Below are positions 1-9,052 of a stretch of DNA of 64,000 nucleotides, piece after piece. The notes under the pieces were generated by a model that saw nothing but the letters and a program-made list of their open reading frames with translations, had not been told where the DNA came from and searched no databases. Origin of the DNA: Burkholderia pseudomultivorans (GTDB lineage: Bacteria; Pseudomonadota; Gammaproteobacteria; Burkholderiales; Burkholderiaceae); contig NZ_CP013378.1 of the NCBI RefSeq assembly GCF_001718415.1, forward strand, positions 2,666,001 to 2,730,000, read 5' to 3'. The position numbers and the translations under genes were made by a program. Position 1 is the stretch's first letter. Each line of letters opens with the position of its first letter.

Positions 1-755
1 GATTCCAGCGTCAGCACCGCGACGTAGGCCGCCGCGCCGGCCGTCACCTGCGCACCTGTCAGACGAATCTGCTCATCGAGCAGGCCGATCATTTCGCGCG
101 TCGCCGCGGCTTCGTCGCGATAGGCCGCGCGCGCGACCATCGTATTGACGACGTTCGCGGTCAGCATCAGGTAGGCACCCGCCAGCGCTTGCCGTTGCGC
201 ATCGACGTCGGCCGCGAGCGCTTCGACCTGGCGCTGTTCGCCGCCCCACAGGTCGAGCGTGTAGCTGACCGTCGCCGACAGCGTGAACAGGTTGAAGATC
301 GACGCCGGCAACGCCTGGCCGGTGCGCAGCGGCCAGGCGCGCTGGCGCGACGCACCGGCCTGCGCATCCACCTGCGGAAAGAAGATCCCCTGGCCCGCCC
401 GCAGCGCGTGCTCGCTGCGCCGCAGCGTCGCTTCGGCGAGATCGAGCGTCGGGCTGCCGGTCAGCGCTTCGGCGACGGTCGAGTCGATCGCGCGGCTGCC
501 AAAGCGCGTCCACCAGTCGCGCGTGAGCGCCGCGTCCGTCGACAACGCCTGCGTCCGGCCATCGCCGCTCCAGGAGCCGGACGCCGCGCCCGGATCGTCG
601 GGCGGCACGAAGCGCGCGACGCGCGGCGCGGGCGGCGGCACGAAGTTCGGCCCGACCGTGCATCCGGCGAGCAGCACGGCGACGGCCAGCGCGCCGGTTC
701 CGCGGCGCAGGGCGGGCGCGCAACGGACCCCGTTATTTGCCTGCGACGTAGACAT
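1..755 (-). CDS. Outer-membrane efflux lipoprotein (NodT/OprM type), 3' end missing
   Basis: The frame is open from an ATG at 755 to the left edge of the window, so about 251 N-terminal residues are seen and the C-terminus is cut off. It begins with a short basic stretch, a hydrophobic segment and a lipobox (LLAGC, Cys near residue 31), typical of lipid-anchored TolC-family channels. The body carries the usual paired helical repeat (LDLAEATLRRSEHALRAG; later AAATREMIGLLDEQIRLT). It should form the outer-membrane duct for the HlyD and FtsX-type ABC exporter encoded just upstream. The start overlaps the end of the HlyD gene by 23 bases, which argues for translational coupling. It is the second outer-membrane channel of this export operon; the other lies at 9049-10551. 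Confidence 0.85.
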   Translation of the reverse strand, partial: MSTSQANNGVRCAPALRRGTGALAVAVLLAGCTVGPNFVPPPAPRVARFVPPDDPGAASGSWSGDGRTQALSTDAALTRDWWTRFGSRAIDSTVAEALTGSPTLDLAEATLRRSEHALRAGQGIFFPQVDAQAGASRQRAWPLRTGQALPASIFNLFTLSATVSYTLDLWGGEQRQVEALAADVDAQRQALAGAYLMLTANVVNTMVARAAYRDEAAATREMIGLLDEQIRLTGAQVTAGAAAYVAVLTLE

Positions 756-1818
756 CGACGATCTGTCCGGGAAACAGCCGCACATTCCTGTTCGGCACGA
801 TACGGAAAATGACCGGCAGCACGCGCACGTCGACGCGCTCGGTGCGCTGGTCGGACAGCTCGATCTTCGGTGTGACGTACGGCTGCACGCGCACGAACTG
901 GAGATCGGCCTCGACCGACGTGCCGCGCACGAACATGTGTGCCTTCAACGCATGCAGGTCGGGTAGCTGGTGGATCAGGATTTCGTCGACGTAGCAGCGC
1001 ACCTGCAGGCGGTCGACCGGCGTGCCGAGCACCGCGGCCGGCGCGTTGCCCTGCGTGTAGGTGTCGTAGAGCCCCTGCGAGGTCAGGTAGGAGCCTACGG
1101 CCGCGTTCATCGCCAGGACGGTGCCATCCGCCGGCGCGCGCAGCGTGTAGCGGGCGAGCAGGGCCGCCGCCGCGTCGGCCGCGCGCCGCAGCGCGATGGC
1201 CTGCGCTTCCTGGTTGCGCACGTCGTAGCGCCACGCGCCGGCCTTGGTCAGACGATACTGTCGCGTCACGACGTCCAGGTTGGCCGCCGCGACGCGAACT
1301 GTGTTCGCGGCCGTGTCGAGCGCATCGCGGCTGACGGCTTTCGGATCGATGTCGTACGCGTGCCGCTGCTTGTCGTACTGATCCTGCGCGAGCTTCAGGC
1401 TCGCCTGCGCGGCTGCGGTCTGCGCACTGGCCACGTCGAGCACCTCGCGGCGCGGCTGCGCCTTCAGCTCGTCGAGCAGCGCGTCGGCCGCGTCGGCCTG
1501 TGCCGCAAGCTGGGCAGCGGTCGCGCGCTGCACCGAGTCGTCGATTGTCAGCAGCGCGTCGCCGGCCTTCACCGGATCGCCGTCGTGCACGAGGATGCGC
1601 GTCACCGCGCCCGAGACGTCCGGATAGACGTTCACGTTCGCGCCGGCCGGCTGCTCGCTCTCGACGATGCCGTTCGCATAGACGCCGCGTGCATACGGAT
1701 TGGCCGCCGGCTTGAATACCGGCGGCTGCGGCGGCTCCTGGCGGCTATAGACCCACGCGGCGACGACGCTTGCCAGGAAGCCGAGCACGGCCGCCACGAA
1801 CACGAGCCGGTGTTTCAT
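733..1818 (-). CDS. HlyD/MFP-family periplasmic adaptor of an ABC exporter
   Basis: This 361-residue protein starts with an uncleaved membrane anchor (about residues 5-22), followed by the biotinyl-lipoyl half-motif (VSGAVTRILVHDGDPVKAGDALL), an alpha-helical hairpin rich in Ala and Gln, and the second lipoyl half and beta-barrel (RAPADGTVLAMNAAVGSYL). Such proteins bridge an inner-membrane ABC transporter and an outer-membrane channel. Its start overlaps the stop of the upstream ATPase gene by four bases (ATGA), and its stop lies inside the next channel gene. With the ATPase and FtsX-type permease it resembles DevBCA/MacAB-type exporters. The substrate cannot be read from the sequence. Confidence 0.88.
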   Translation of the reverse strand: MKHRLVFVAAVLGFLASVVAAWVYSRQEPPQPPVFKPAANPYARGVYANGIVESEQPAGANVNVYPDVSGAVTRILVHDGDPVKAGDALLTIDDSVQRATAAQLAAQADAADALLDELKAQPRREVLDVASAQTAAAQASLKLAQDQYDKQRHAYDIDPKAVSRDALDTAANTVRVAAANLDVVTRQYRLTKAGAWRYDVRNQEAQAIALRRAADAAAALLARYTLRAPADGTVLAMNAAVGSYLTSQGLYDTYTQGNAPAAVLGTPVDRLQVRCYVDEILIHQLPDLHALKAHMFVRGTSVEADLQFVRVQPYVTPKIELSDQRTERVDVRVLPVIFRIVPNRNVRLFPGQIVDVYVAGK

Positions 1819-2519
1819 CGCGCACCTCCGCGCTCGATGCCGTTCAGCTTGCCGTCTTCCATCCGCAGGACGCGATCCGCGTATTCGAAGATCCGCGCAT
1901 CATGCGTGACGATCACGATGCAGCGCGTGTCGTTGAGCAACTTGTGCTTGACGAAGTCGATGATCATGCGGCCCGTGTCGCCGTCGAGCGACGCGGTAGG
2001 TTCGTCGAGGATCAGCAGGTCGGGCTGGCTGACGATCGCGCGGGCGATTGCGACGCGCTGCTGTTCGCCGCCGGACAGCTTCACGGGCGGCAATTGCGCG
2101 CGGTTCGCGAGCCCGACGACGTCCAGGTACGCGTGCGCTTCCTTGATCGCGTCATTCCACGACCGGCGCTTCAGGATCAGCGGGATCGCCACGTTCTCCG
2201 CGGTCGTGAGCCGCGGGAACAGGTGGTAGTCCTGGAACACGAAGCCGATCCGGTTCAGCCGGAAATCGGCGATCGCGTCGTTCGGCTGCGACCACAGGTC
2301 GACGCCGTCGATCGAAACCGAACCGCCGTCCGGTCGCAGGATGCCGGAGATCACGCTGAGCAGCGTCGTCTTGCCGCTGCCGGACGGCCCGACAATCAGC
2401 AGCATCTCGCCGAAGTTCGCCTGCATCGACACGTCGCGCAACGCCTGCGTGCGCGCGTCGCCTTCGCCGAACCATTTGCTGACGCCGCGCGCGTCGATCG
2501 CGATGCCGGCCATCGTCAT
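1815..2519 (-). CDS. ABC transporter ATP-binding protein (LolD/MacB/DevA type)
   Basis: A 234-residue ABC ATPase. It shows Walker A (GPSGSGKTTLL), Q-loop (FVFQDYHLF), signature (LSGGEQQR), Walker B ([12 protein letters not shown]) and the switch histidine (VTHD). It energises the FtsX-type permease encoded immediately upstream. I place the start at 2519 because that ATG overlaps the permease stop as ATGA; a second ATG two codons later is possible. Open frame extending further upstream only antisenses or shadows the permease gene. ATPases of this group pair with permeases that move substrates out of the inner membrane or periplasm by a mechanotransmission mechanism. Confidence 0.93.
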   Translation of the reverse strand: MTMAGIAIDARGVSKWFGEGDARTQALRDVSMQANFGEMLLIVGPSGSGKTTLLSVISGILRPDGGSVSIDGVDLWSQPNDAIADFRLNRIGFVFQDYHLFPRLTTAENVAIPLILKRRSWNDAIKEAHAYLDVVGLANRAQLPPVKLSGGEQQRVAIARAIVSQPDLLILDEPTASLDGDTGRMIIDFVKHKLLNDTRCIVIVTHDARIFEYADRVLRMEDGKLNGIERGGAR

Positions 2520-3652
2520 CCCCGGAAGATGTCGAATGGCTCGATGCGCAACACGCGCCGCACCCCGAGATAGCTCGAGATCGTCGCGATCACGACCACC
2601 ATCCCGAACGCGAGCGACAGGTTGCCGTACGTGACGAGCGCCGCATAGTCTGGAATCCGCAGTTTCGCGAGACTGATCATCAGCACGCACAGCCCGACGC
2701 CGATGCCGTAGCCGGTCAGCGCGGTGAACGTCGCCTGGAACAGGATCATCGCGACCAACTCGCGGCTCTTCGCACCGATCGCCTTCAGCGCACCGAACTT
2801 GTCCAGGTTCTCGAGGATGAACGCATAGAACGTCTGGCCTGAAATCGACAGGCCGATGATGAAGCTGATGATCGTCATCAGCATGATGTTGGTGCCGAGC
2901 CCCGTCTCGTACTTGTAGAAGCGCGCGATCTGCGCGATGAATTCGTCGCGCGTGTATGCGCGATAGCCGAGCGATTGCACGACGGCCTTGATGTGGGCGA
3001 CGTCGGCATCCGACTTCGGCTCGACGAGGATGTACGAGGTCGTGAAGCGCGGCGACGGAATGTAGCGGATCGCGCGCGCGTAGGTAGTGTAAAGCGTCGG
3101 CGTGCCGAACAATCCGCTCGCGGCGACCTTCGCGATGCCGACGATCACGCCGCGATGATCGTTCAACTCGAAATCGGTGCCGACGGACGGATTCTCGAGC
3201 TTCGGAAACTCGGGATCCTGAATCGCGATGAAGCCGTTTTCCGCGTAGATGTCCTCGATGCGGCCCTGCAGCATCGTCGGGCGACCGAGCAGGCTCGCGT
3301 CGTCGAGGCCGACGACCGTCACGGCCTGATAGGTACCGGAGCGCAGCTTGACGAGCGCGCCGCCGGAATAGAGCGGTACCGCATACTTGACACCATCGAT
3401 GCTGCGCACGGCGTCGAGCACGTAGTCGGGCATGCCGATGCTGTTCGCGATCGTCTTCACGGCCGGATCCATCACCCAGACCTTCGCGCCGATATTGATG
3501 ACCGACGCCGACGACTTGTTCAGGATGCCGGCGAACAGCGATGTCATCTCGATCATCAGCAGCACCGAGAACGTGATGCCGACGGTCAGCGCGGTGAATT
3601 TCGCGCTGTCGTTGACGAGCAGCTTGAACGCGAGACGGAGAATGCCGTTCAT
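2516..3652 (-). CDS. FtsX-family ABC transporter permease (DevC/MacB-permease-like)
   Basis: A 378-residue permease with one N-terminal transmembrane helix (about residues 18-43), a large periplasmic domain (about 45-255) and three C-terminal helices (about 258-282, 305-330 and 340-362). It ends in the cytoplasmic motif RRVLRIEPFDIFRG, common in FtsX-fold permeases. There is no fused ATPase; that is the next gene. The periplasmic domain should contact the HlyD adaptor. The ATG at 3652 overlaps the stop of the preceding small membrane protein (ATGA), so the small protein and permease are probably co-translated. Confidence 0.88.
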   Translation of the reverse strand: MNGILRLAFKLLVNDSAKFTALTVGITFSVLLMIEMTSLFAGILNKSSASVINIGAKVWVMDPAVKTIANSIGMPDYVLDAVRSIDGVKYAVPLYSGGALVKLRSGTYQAVTVVGLDDASLLGRPTMLQGRIEDIYAENGFIAIQDPEFPKLENPSVGTDFELNDHRGVIVGIAKVAASGLFGTPTLYTTYARAIRYIPSPRFTTSYILVEPKSDADVAHIKAVVQSLGYRAYTRDEFIAQIARFYKYETGLGTNIMLMTIISFIIGLSISGQTFYAFILENLDKFGALKAIGAKSRELVAMILFQATFTALTGYGIGVGLCVLMISLAKLRIPDYAALVTYGNLSLAFGMVVVIATISSYLGVRRVLRIEPFDIFRG

Positions 3653-3870
3653 GATGGCGAATCCAGCGCGTCCGGCCCGTGCCGCTGTCGCCCGGACGAT
3701 GCCGGATCCGGCTGCGCGACGAACGCGACGATGCCCGACACCAATGCGATGATCGCGTACGGGACGACCCGCTCGTCGATCAGCATCGCGTGCACGACGC
3801 CCAGCAGCGAGGCGAGCGCGATGAACACGCAGAACGTTGCAAGCGCGCTTCGGTATGGCAGACCCATCAT
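3649..3870 (-). CDS. Small two-helix membrane protein, paralogue of 10774-10962
   Basis: A 73-residue protein of unknown function. Two hydrophobic helices (about residues 8-26, ALATFCVFIALASLLGVVHA, and 32-49) flank a short acidic turn (LIDERVVPY). It is clearly related to the 62-residue protein at 10774-10962, which has LATLCVFIAIASLVGIVHG and LFDEEVFRY at the same places. The ATG at 3870 follows a GGGAGA ribosome site, and the stop overlaps the permease start as ATGA. It is therefore the first gene of the FtsX-exporter section and may be a small regulatory or stabilising subunit. That role is inference. Confidence 0.75.
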   Translation of the reverse strand: MMGLPYRSALATFCVFIALASLLGVVHAMLIDERVVPYAIIALVSGIVAFVAQPDPASSGRQRHGPDALDSPS

Positions 3871-3948
3871 GACGTTCTCCCGGGAAGCGGGCGTCGCGGA
3901 GGGCGGTGCCGCCCACGCAGCCGCCGCTGGTTGCGCAAGACATGGCGT

Positions 3949-3990
3949 CATGATCGCGTGCCGCGCGCCGGCACGATTGATCTGTATCAA
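3949..3990 (-). promoter_or_regulatory. FNR/Anr-type box with -10, for the small membrane protein and FtsX exporter genes
   Basis: TTGATCTGTATCAA at 3977-3990 is a perfect match to the FNR/Anr consensus TTGAT-N4-ATCAA. Reading on the minus strand, ATCATG (3954-3949) lies where the -10 of a class II activated promoter is expected. The paralogous gene at 10962 has the same arrangement: a nearly identical box, the same -10 hexamer and the same spacing. Anr senses oxygen through an iron-sulfur cluster and activates such promoters under low oxygen. Confidence 0.72.
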
Positions 3991-4026
3991 CGGACGAATT
4001 CCGGCGTCGCTGTCGCGACGCGCCGA

Positions 4027-5151
4027 TCAAGTCATCTGACCAATCGTCTTGCGGAATCGCGTCAGCGACAGCAGGAACAGCACGCATCCGATCGCGAACA
4101 GCGCGGCAAACTGGGCCCACACCGCATCGAGCCCGGCACCTCGATACAGGATGCGTTGCGCGAGCTCGACGAAATGGGTGGTTGGCGCGACCAACATGAC
4201 GTCCTGTACAACGGACGGCATGCTTTCGCGCGGCGTCAGTCCGCCCGACAGCAGTTGCAGCGGCAGCAGCACGAGGACGAGCAGCATGCCGAACTGCGGC
4301 ATGCTGCGCACGAGCGTCGCGAGGAAGATCCCCATCGATGTCGTCGCGAACAGGTGCAACGCCATGCCGGCCACGAACAGCGACACGGAGCCGGGAATCG
4401 GCACGTGCAGCGCGCCGCCCACGACGAACATCAGCGACGCGACGGCAGCCGCCGCGACGACGAGCCCCATCGACCACACCTTCGCGAGCATGATTTCCGC
4501 CGCGGTCACCGGCATCACGAGCAGATGCTCGATCGTGCCGTGCTCGCGCTCGCGAATCAGTGCGGCCCCGGTGAGGATCATCGACAGCATCGTGACGTTG
4601 TTGATCAGCTCCATCAGCGCGCCGAACCGGACTTCGTCGAGATTCGGGTTGAAGCGCATGCGCATCGCGAGATCGACGGGCGGCAATGCCGTGCCGCGAT
4701 GGCGCCGCACGAATGCATCGATCTCGCCCGATACGATCTGCTGGATGTAGCCGCCGCCGGTGAACGCCTGCGTCATGCGGGTTGCGTCGACGTTGAGCTG
4801 GACCGTCGCGTGGCGGCCGGCGAGCACGTCGCGCTGGAAGTCGGGCGGAATGTCGAGCGAGAACGTGTAGTCGCCGTCGTCGAGCCCGCGATCGGCGGCG
4901 CGGGCGTCGACGATCGGCGGCGGCGCGAACTGCGGCGGGAAGAACGCCGCCGCGATGCGCGCCGACAGCGGCGACGCATCCTCGTCGACGATCGCGATCG
5001 GCACCTTGTGCAGCGTTTCCGGGCGAGCGGTGGCGGCAACGTAGATCGACGCGCTGAACGTGTAGACGATGAGCGCGAGCAGGATCGGGTCGCGAGCGAG
5101 GCTCCACAATTCCTTGACCCCGAGCCGGAAAATGACGAGCAGGCGCGACAT
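4027..5151 (-). CDS. yhhJ: ABC-2 type inner-membrane permease (YhhJ-like)
   Basis: 374 residues with the ABC-2 permease layout: an N-terminal helix (about 20-40), a large periplasmic domain carrying PIAIVDEDASPLS and IPPDFQRDVLAGR, then five or six helices from about residue 185 on, including the conserved EREHGTIEHLLVMPV segment before the core helices. E. coli YhhJ has about the same length and works beside RbbA and the HlyD-like YhiI; the order here (HlyD, RbbA-like, YhhJ-like) is the same. The gene starts two bases after the stop of the RbbA-like gene. Expected role: membrane subunit of a drug or envelope-molecule exporter. Confidence 0.87.
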   Translation of the reverse strand: MSRLLVIFRLGVKELWSLARDPILLALIVYTFSASIYVAATARPETLHKVPIAIVDEDASPLSARIAAAFFPPQFAPPPIVDARAADRGLDDGDYTFSLDIPPDFQRDVLAGRHATVQLNVDATRMTQAFTGGGYIQQIVSGEIDAFVRRHRGTALPPVDLAMRMRFNPNLDEVRFGALMELINNVTMLSMILTGAALIREREHGTIEHLLVMPVTAAEIMLAKVWSMGLVVAAAAVASLMFVVGGALHVPIPGSVSLFVAGMALHLFATTSMGIFLATLVRSMPQFGMLLVLVLLPLQLLSGGLTPRESMPSVVQDVMLVAPTTHFVELAQRILYRGAGLDAVWAQFAALFAIGCVLFLLSLTRFRKTIGQMT

Positions 5152-5153
5152 GG

Positions 5154-7982
5154 TCAGCGCTCCTGCTTGCGCAGCAGAACGCCGGTCATGACCAGGATGA
5201 CCGGCACGGACGCGAGCATCGGCCAGAACTGGGATGACAGGTCGGCCAGGCCGAGCGTCTTGTTGTAGACGCCGCGGCTGATCGCGAGCATGTAAGTGGC
5301 CGGATAGACGGTGCCAATCCACTTGCCGCTGCCCTCGAGCGACGATAGCGGCGTGAGCAGGCCCGAGAACTGCACGACCGGAATCAGCGTGCCGACGATC
5401 GTCATGAAAATCGCCGCGATCTGGCTGCGGGTAAACGTCGACGCGAAAAGCCCGATGCCGGTGGCCACGACGTTGAATATCAGTACGGCGGCCGCCAGCG
5501 TTGCGAAACTGCCCTTGATCCGCACGCCGAACACGACGTCGGCCAGCACGGCCATCAGCAGGAAGTTCAGCATGGCCAGCATGACGTATGGCGCCTGCTT
5601 GCCGAGCAGGAATTCGGCGCGCGTGACGGGAGTCACGTACAGGTTGACTATCGACCCGAGTTCGCGTTCCCGCACGACGGCGAGCGCCGTCAGCATCGCG
5701 GGCAGCATCAGCAGCAGCATCGGCATAATCGCCGGAATCATCGCCGGCAGGCTCTTGACGTCGGGGTTGTAGCGATAGCGGATCGCAATATCCACGGCCG
5801 GAACGAGCGATACGCCGAGCCGGCGCCTGGCCTGGTCGCGCATCCAGTTTTCGTGCATGCCGGCCACATAGCCGCGGATCGTCTCCGCGCGCATCGGCAT
5901 CGCGCCATCGACCCACGCGCCGATCTCCACGCGGTGCCCGCGCGCGACGTCGCGCGCGAAACCGGGGGGTATCTCGAGCGCGAGCGACAGCTGGCCGTGG
6001 CGCATGCGGCGCTCGATGTCGCGGTCGTCCGCGAGCGGCGCGCGCGGCACGAAGTAGCGGGACCCGGCCAGATTCTGCGCATAGTCCTGGCTCAGGATCG
6101 ACTGATCGCGGTCGAGCACCGCGAACGTCAGGTTGTCGACGTCGAGACTGATCCCGATGCTGATCACGCACATCAGCACGAGCGAGCCGAACAGCGCCAG
6201 CGTCGCGCGCAACGGATCGCGCCGCAATTCCAGCACCTCGCGCCACAGATAGCTGCCGGCGCGTGCCGGGCTGAACCACGCGGCCGCGTGGGCGGCACCG
6301 GCCGCCGCGAGGGGCGCCGCGAGCCAGCCGGCGTCGGGCGGCGCATCGGCCGCCGCGCCGCCCGCGCCCTCCGCACCGTCAGCGTCAGCATGCTGCGCAT
6401 CGCTCAGGTAGCCGATGAACGCGTCCTCGAGCGTGGCCGCGCCGCGCAGGCGCACCAGTTCAGCCGGCGCTGCGCTCGCGAGCACGCGGCCCGCATGCAT
6501 CAGCGAGATGCGGTCGCACCGTGCGGCCTCGTTCATGAAGTGCGTGGAAATGAAGATGGTGACGCGATCGTTGCGCGCGAGCGCGATCATCAGCCGCCAG
6601 AAGTCGTCGCGCGCGACTGGGTCCACGCCCGAGGTCGGCTCGTCCAGGATCAGCAGCTCGGGCTTGTGCACCATCGCGACCGCCAGGGACAGCCTCTGCC
6701 GCATCCCGAGCGGCAGGCGCTCGGGCAGCGCATCGAGCGCGTCGGCCAGCCCGAAGCGCTCGACCATTTCGGTCACGCGTGCGGGCACGTCCGGTTCCGG
6801 CACGCCGAACAGGCGCGCGTGCAGCACGAGGTTCTGCCGCACGGTCAGTTCCCCGTAGAGCGAAAACCCCTGCGACATATAGCCGACGCGCCGGCGCGTG
6901 TCGATGTCGTTCGTGGCGACCGGCCGGTCGAACAGCGTCGCCGTGCCTTCGGACGCGGGAAGCAGGCCGGTGAGCATCTTCATCGTCGTCGACTTGCCGC
7001 AGCCGTTGGAGCCGAGAAAGCCGAAGATTTCGCCTTGGCGGATCTGCAAGCTCACGTGGTTGACCGCGACGAAATCGCCGAACCGCATCGTCAACGCGTC
7101 GGCCTCGATCGCGTAGCCGGCGGCCTGGTCGGGCTGGAACGGCTCGATCACGACCGACTGGTGTCCTCGCCGGCGCGCCTCCGGCAGCAGCGCGATGAAC
7201 GCGGCTTCCAGCGTGTCGCAACCGGTGCGCTCGAGCAGCTCGTCAGGGCTGCCGGTTGCCAGCACGCGGCCCGCGTCCATCGCGATCAGCCGGTCGAAGC
7301 GACGGGCCTCGTCCATGTACGCGGTGGCGACTAGCACGCTCATCGCCGGGCGGGCGGCGCGAATGCGGCCGATCAGTTCCCAGAATTGCGCGCGCGACAG
7401 CGGATCGACGCCGGTCGTCGGCTCGTCCAGGATCAACAGGTCGGGATCGTGGATCAACGCGCAGCACAGGCCGAGCTTCTGCTTCATGCCGCCGGACAGC
7501 TTGCCGGCCGGGCGATCGAGGAACCGCTGCAGGCCGGTGCTCTGCGTCAGCGCGTCGATCCGGCGACGGCGCTCCGCGGCATCGTGGCCGAACAGTCGCG
7601 CAAAAAACTGCAGGTTTTCCTCGACCGACAGAGTCGCGTACAGGTTGCGGCCGAGGCCCTGCGGCATGTAGGCGATGCGCCGACATGCGCGCGCGCGATG
7701 GCGGCGCGACGCCAGGTCGCCGTCGAGCGTCCATACGCGCCCCTGCTGGATCGCGCGCGCGCCGGACACGAGCGCGAGCAGGCTCGACTTGCCGACGCCG
7801 TCCGGCCCGATCAGCCCGATCATGCGGCCGGCCGGGATGTCGAGGGTCACGTCGTCGAGCGCGTACTTGTCGCCGTAGCGCAGCGAGACGGCGGACAGCC
7901 GGGCGACCATGCGCGGATCGGCCGACACCGGCGAACGATCGCTCGCTCCGGCACCGGTGCCGGCGGGCGTCGGCGCGTTCAT
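5154..7982 (-). CDS. rbbA: RbbA-like fusion: two ABC ATPase domains plus ABC-2 permease
   Basis: A 942-residue protein. The first ATPase (about residues 28-245) has Walker [12 protein letters not shown], signature LSGGMKQKL and Walker [13 protein letters not shown]. The second (about 285-505) has Walker [12 protein letters not shown] and Walker [13 protein letters not shown], but its signature is degenerate (LPLGMRQRL instead of LSGG), which I recall is usual in the RbbA/YhiH family. After a Pro/Ala/Asp-rich linker comes a complete ABC-2 permease half with a periplasmic domain and a six-helix core ([18 protein letters not shown]). The ATG at 7982 overlaps the HlyD stop as ATGA. RbbA of E. coli was first described as ribosome-associated; in this operon setting export is the more likely job. 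Confidence 0.9.
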   Translation of the reverse strand: MNAPTPAGTGAGASDRSPVSADPRMVARLSAVSLRYGDKYALDDVTLDIPAGRMIGLIGPDGVGKSSLLALVSGARAIQQGRVWTLDGDLASRRHRARACRRIAYMPQGLGRNLYATLSVEENLQFFARLFGHDAAERRRRIDALTQSTGLQRFLDRPAGKLSGGMKQKLGLCCALIHDPDLLILDEPTTGVDPLSRAQFWELIGRIRAARPAMSVLVATAYMDEARRFDRLIAMDAGRVLATGSPDELLERTGCDTLEAAFIALLPEARRRGHQSVVIEPFQPDQAAGYAIEADALTMRFGDFVAVNHVSLQIRQGEIFGFLGSNGCGKSTTMKMLTGLLPASEGTATLFDRPVATNDIDTRRRVGYMSQGFSLYGELTVRQNLVLHARLFGVPEPDVPARVTEMVERFGLADALDALPERLPLGMRQRLSLAVAMVHKPELLILDEPTSGVDPVARDDFWRLMIALARNDRVTIFISTHFMNEAARCDRISLMHAGRVLASAAPAELVRLRGAATLEDAFIGYLSDAQHADADGAEGAGGAAADAPPDAGWLAAPLAAAGAAHAAAWFSPARAGSYLWREVLELRRDPLRATLALFGSLVLMCVISIGISLDVDNLTFAVLDRDQSILSQDYAQNLAGSRYFVPRAPLADDRDIERRMRHGQLSLALEIPPGFARDVARGHRVEIGAWVDGAMPMRAETIRGYVAGMHENWMRDQARRRLGVSLVPAVDIAIRYRYNPDVKSLPAMIPAIMPMLLLMLPAMLTALAVVRERELGSIVNLYVTPVTRAEFLLGKQAPYVMLAMLNFLLMAVLADVVFGVRIKGSFATLAAAVLIFNVVATGIGLFASTFTRSQIAAIFMTIVGTLIPVVQFSGLLTPLSSLEGSGKWIGTVYPATYMLAISRGVYNKTLGLADLSSQFWPMLASVPVILVMTGVLLRKQER

Positions 7983-9052
7983 TGCGGCACCCTGATCGCG
8001 AGGCGATCCGGCCAGCCCGCGCGCGGGTCGGTCTTCAGCCACGCGACGCCCGGCAGTCCGGTCTTCACGAGTTTCAGGTGGCGCTGCAACAGATCGCGAT
8101 CGATGCGTGCCTTGACGCGGAACATCAGCTTCTGCCGCTCGGTGGCCGTCTCGACCGTTTTCGGCGTGAACTGCGCGGTGCTCGACACATAGGACACGCG
8201 TGCGGGAATCACGTATTCCGGCGCCGCATCGAGCACGATCCGCACGTCGGCGCCGAGCGGCACCCGGCCGACGACCGCTTCGGGCAGGAAGAACGTCATG
8301 TAGACGTCGGACAGGTCGACTACGTTGAGCACCTTGCCGCCTGCCGGCAGGACTTCGCCCGATTCCGCGATCCGGTACTGGACACGCCCGTCGCGCGGCG
8401 AAGTCAGCTCGCTGTCCGCGATGTCGGCCCGCACGCGCGCGACGGTCGCCTGCGCGGCCGTCACGGCCGAGCGCGCCGCGACGAGCTGGGCGCGCGTTGC
8501 GTCGACGGCGGCCTGGGCCGCTTCCACCTGCGCGCGCGCGGCGTTCACGGTCGCGCGCAGGCTGCCGGCGCGCGCGCGATCGTCGTCCAGCTCCTGCAGC
8601 GACGACGCGCCGTCGCGCGACAGCGTTTCGGACCGCGCGAGCCGTCGCGTGGCCGCGTCCAGCTCGCTTTCCCGTTGCACGACGACGGCCGCGGCCGCAG
8701 CCTTGTCGCTGCGGCGCTGCGCGACCTGCGCGTCGATGCTCGCCGCGGTGTTCACCGCCTGTTGCTCGCGCGCCCGTGCTTCGTCGAGCTGCGCCTGAAG
8801 GACGACGATGTCCATGCGTGCGAGCGGCTGGCCGGCCGTCACGAAGTCTCCTTCGTCGACGAGCATGGCGGTGACGCGCCCCGGCAGCTTGGTCGCGACG
8901 TCGATTTCGGTCGCCTCGATGCGGCCGTTGCCGCTGACGAGCCCCGCATCCGTCTGGCCGTCGCGCCAGCGCGTCCACCCGTAGTACGCGAGGCCGATCG
9001 CGAGCAGGGCCGCACCGACACCGGTCAGAAGAGGGCGCGGAATGGTTTTCAT
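7979..9052 (-). CDS. yhiI: HlyD-family adaptor (YhiI-like)
   Basis: 357 residues with one N-terminal membrane anchor (about residues 7-25), a split lipoyl domain ([23 protein letters not shown] and [20 protein letters not shown]), and between them a long Ala/Arg/Glu-rich helical hairpin of about 130 residues, longer than in the adaptor at 733-1818. A beta-barrel domain follows ([18 protein letters not shown]). It should connect the RbbA/YhhJ inner-membrane complex with the outer-membrane channel encoded just upstream. Both ends overlap neighbours by ATGA, so the four genes 10551 to 4027 form one translationally coupled unit. Confidence 0.9.
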   Translation of the reverse strand: MKTIPRPLLTGVGAALLAIGLAYYGWTRWRDGQTDAGLVSGNGRIEATEIDVATKLPGRVTAMLVDEGDFVTAGQPLARMDIVVLQAQLDEARAREQQAVNTAASIDAQVAQRRSDKAAAAAVVVQRESELDAATRRLARSETLSRDGASSLQELDDDRARAGSLRATVNAARAQVEAAQAAVDATRAQLVAARSAVTAAQATVARVRADIADSELTSPRDGRVQYRIAESGEVLPAGGKVLNVVDLSDVYMTFFLPEAVVGRVPLGADVRIVLDAAPEYVIPARVSYVSSTAQFTPKTVETATERQKLMFRVKARIDRDLLQRHLKLVKTGLPGVAWLKTDPRAGWPDRLAIRVPQ

